Below the pieces are notes generated by a model. That model was not told the DNA's origin and searched no databases. It was given only the letters and a program-made list of their open reading frames with translations. From Actinomycetes bacterium (lineage in GTDB: Bacteria; Actinomycetota; Acidimicrobiia; Acidimicrobiales; Palsa-688), in assembly GCA_021827225.1 (NCBI GenBank), contig JAKAXG010000211.1:750-7240 (forward strand): a stretch of 6,491 bases of DNA. Reading direction: 5' to 3'. The translations under genes and the position numbers were made by a program. Below are positions 6,377-6,491 of this stretch, in pieces (within the stretch, counting starts at the first letter, position 1; each line of letters starts with the position of its first letter).

Positions 6377-6478
6377 TCAGCTGCCGGGGATGAGGTGCGA
6401 GCGGACCAGGGTGCGGGCTATGGCCTGGGCCAGGTGGGCGGCCTCGGTGGTGCGCTCCCGGGCCGCGGTGACGACCGC
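6377..6478 (-). pseudogene. 3' end of an unidentified minus-strand gene, apparently cut by TAA-TGA
   Basis: The minus strand reads 33 codons, AVVTAARERTTEAAHLAQAI followed by ARTLVRSHLIPGS, then TGA at 6377-6379. Nearly every codon ends in G or C and the peptide looks like a charged amphipathic helix, typical of the end of a real protein. However, the frame has no ATG or GTG start, and directly upstream it is closed by TGA (6479-6481) and TAA (6482-6484). The 11 bases nearest the edge (from about 6481) are also less GC-rich than the rest. Either this is a truncated gene, or the last bases of the window are an assembly or sequence-end artefact and the gene continues beyond it. The family is not recognisable. 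Confidence 0.4.
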
Positions 6479-6491
6479 TCATTAGATGCGC

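Noticed and set aside
6389..6485. Small plus-strand frame starting MRCERTRVRAMAW and ending at TAG
   Set aside because: It is Arg/Trp-rich and antisense to a minus-strand frame with a much more natural composition; there is no ribosome binding site.

Overview
The window is very GC-rich, with G or C at almost every third codon position, GTG as well as ATG starts, and tightly packed signalling genes. This suggests a high-GC actinobacterium, possibly an uncultured lineage, but no marker gene fixes the taxonomy. A gene runs off the left edge and a probable gene fragment lies at the right edge.

Layout. (1) Positions 1-545, plus strand: the C-terminal 180 residues of an alpha/beta hydrolase, with the whole catalytic triad visible. 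(2) Positions 546-878: no intact gene. A 21-bp tandem duplication repeats the hydrolase stop codon, and a stretch that looks like decayed minus-strand coding sequence is broken by two TAG codons. (3) Positions 879-6130, minus strand: five tightly linked genes forming an apparent operon. In transcription order they are a secreted subtilisin-family protease, a membrane histidine kinase, a single-domain response regulator, a stand-alone Hpt protein, and a second response regulator with a CheC/CheX-like C-terminal domain. (4) Positions 6131-6376: a non-coding leader or promoter region with hairpin potential. (5) Positions 6377-6478: the 3' end of a probable minus-strand gene, cut off by in-frame TAA-TGA just inside the window edge.

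How the genes may work together. Gene spacing is 2 nt (protease to kinase), 14 nt (kinase to receiver), a 4-nt ATGA overlap (receiver to Hpt) and a 4-nt GTGA overlap (Hpt to the second regulator), so transcription and translation are probably coupled. The four signalling proteins together make a His-Asp-His-Asp phosphorelay split over four polypeptides. The final protein carries a D-x3-E-x2-N motif, typical of CheC/CheX phosphatases, instead of a DNA-binding domain. The exported protease at the head of the operon ends in thirteen tryptophans spaced almost perfectly every five residues, down to the last residue. My main hypothesis is an envelope-protease-linked phosphorelay with a non-transcriptional output. 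The components are visible in the sequence; the functional link between protease and relay is inference.
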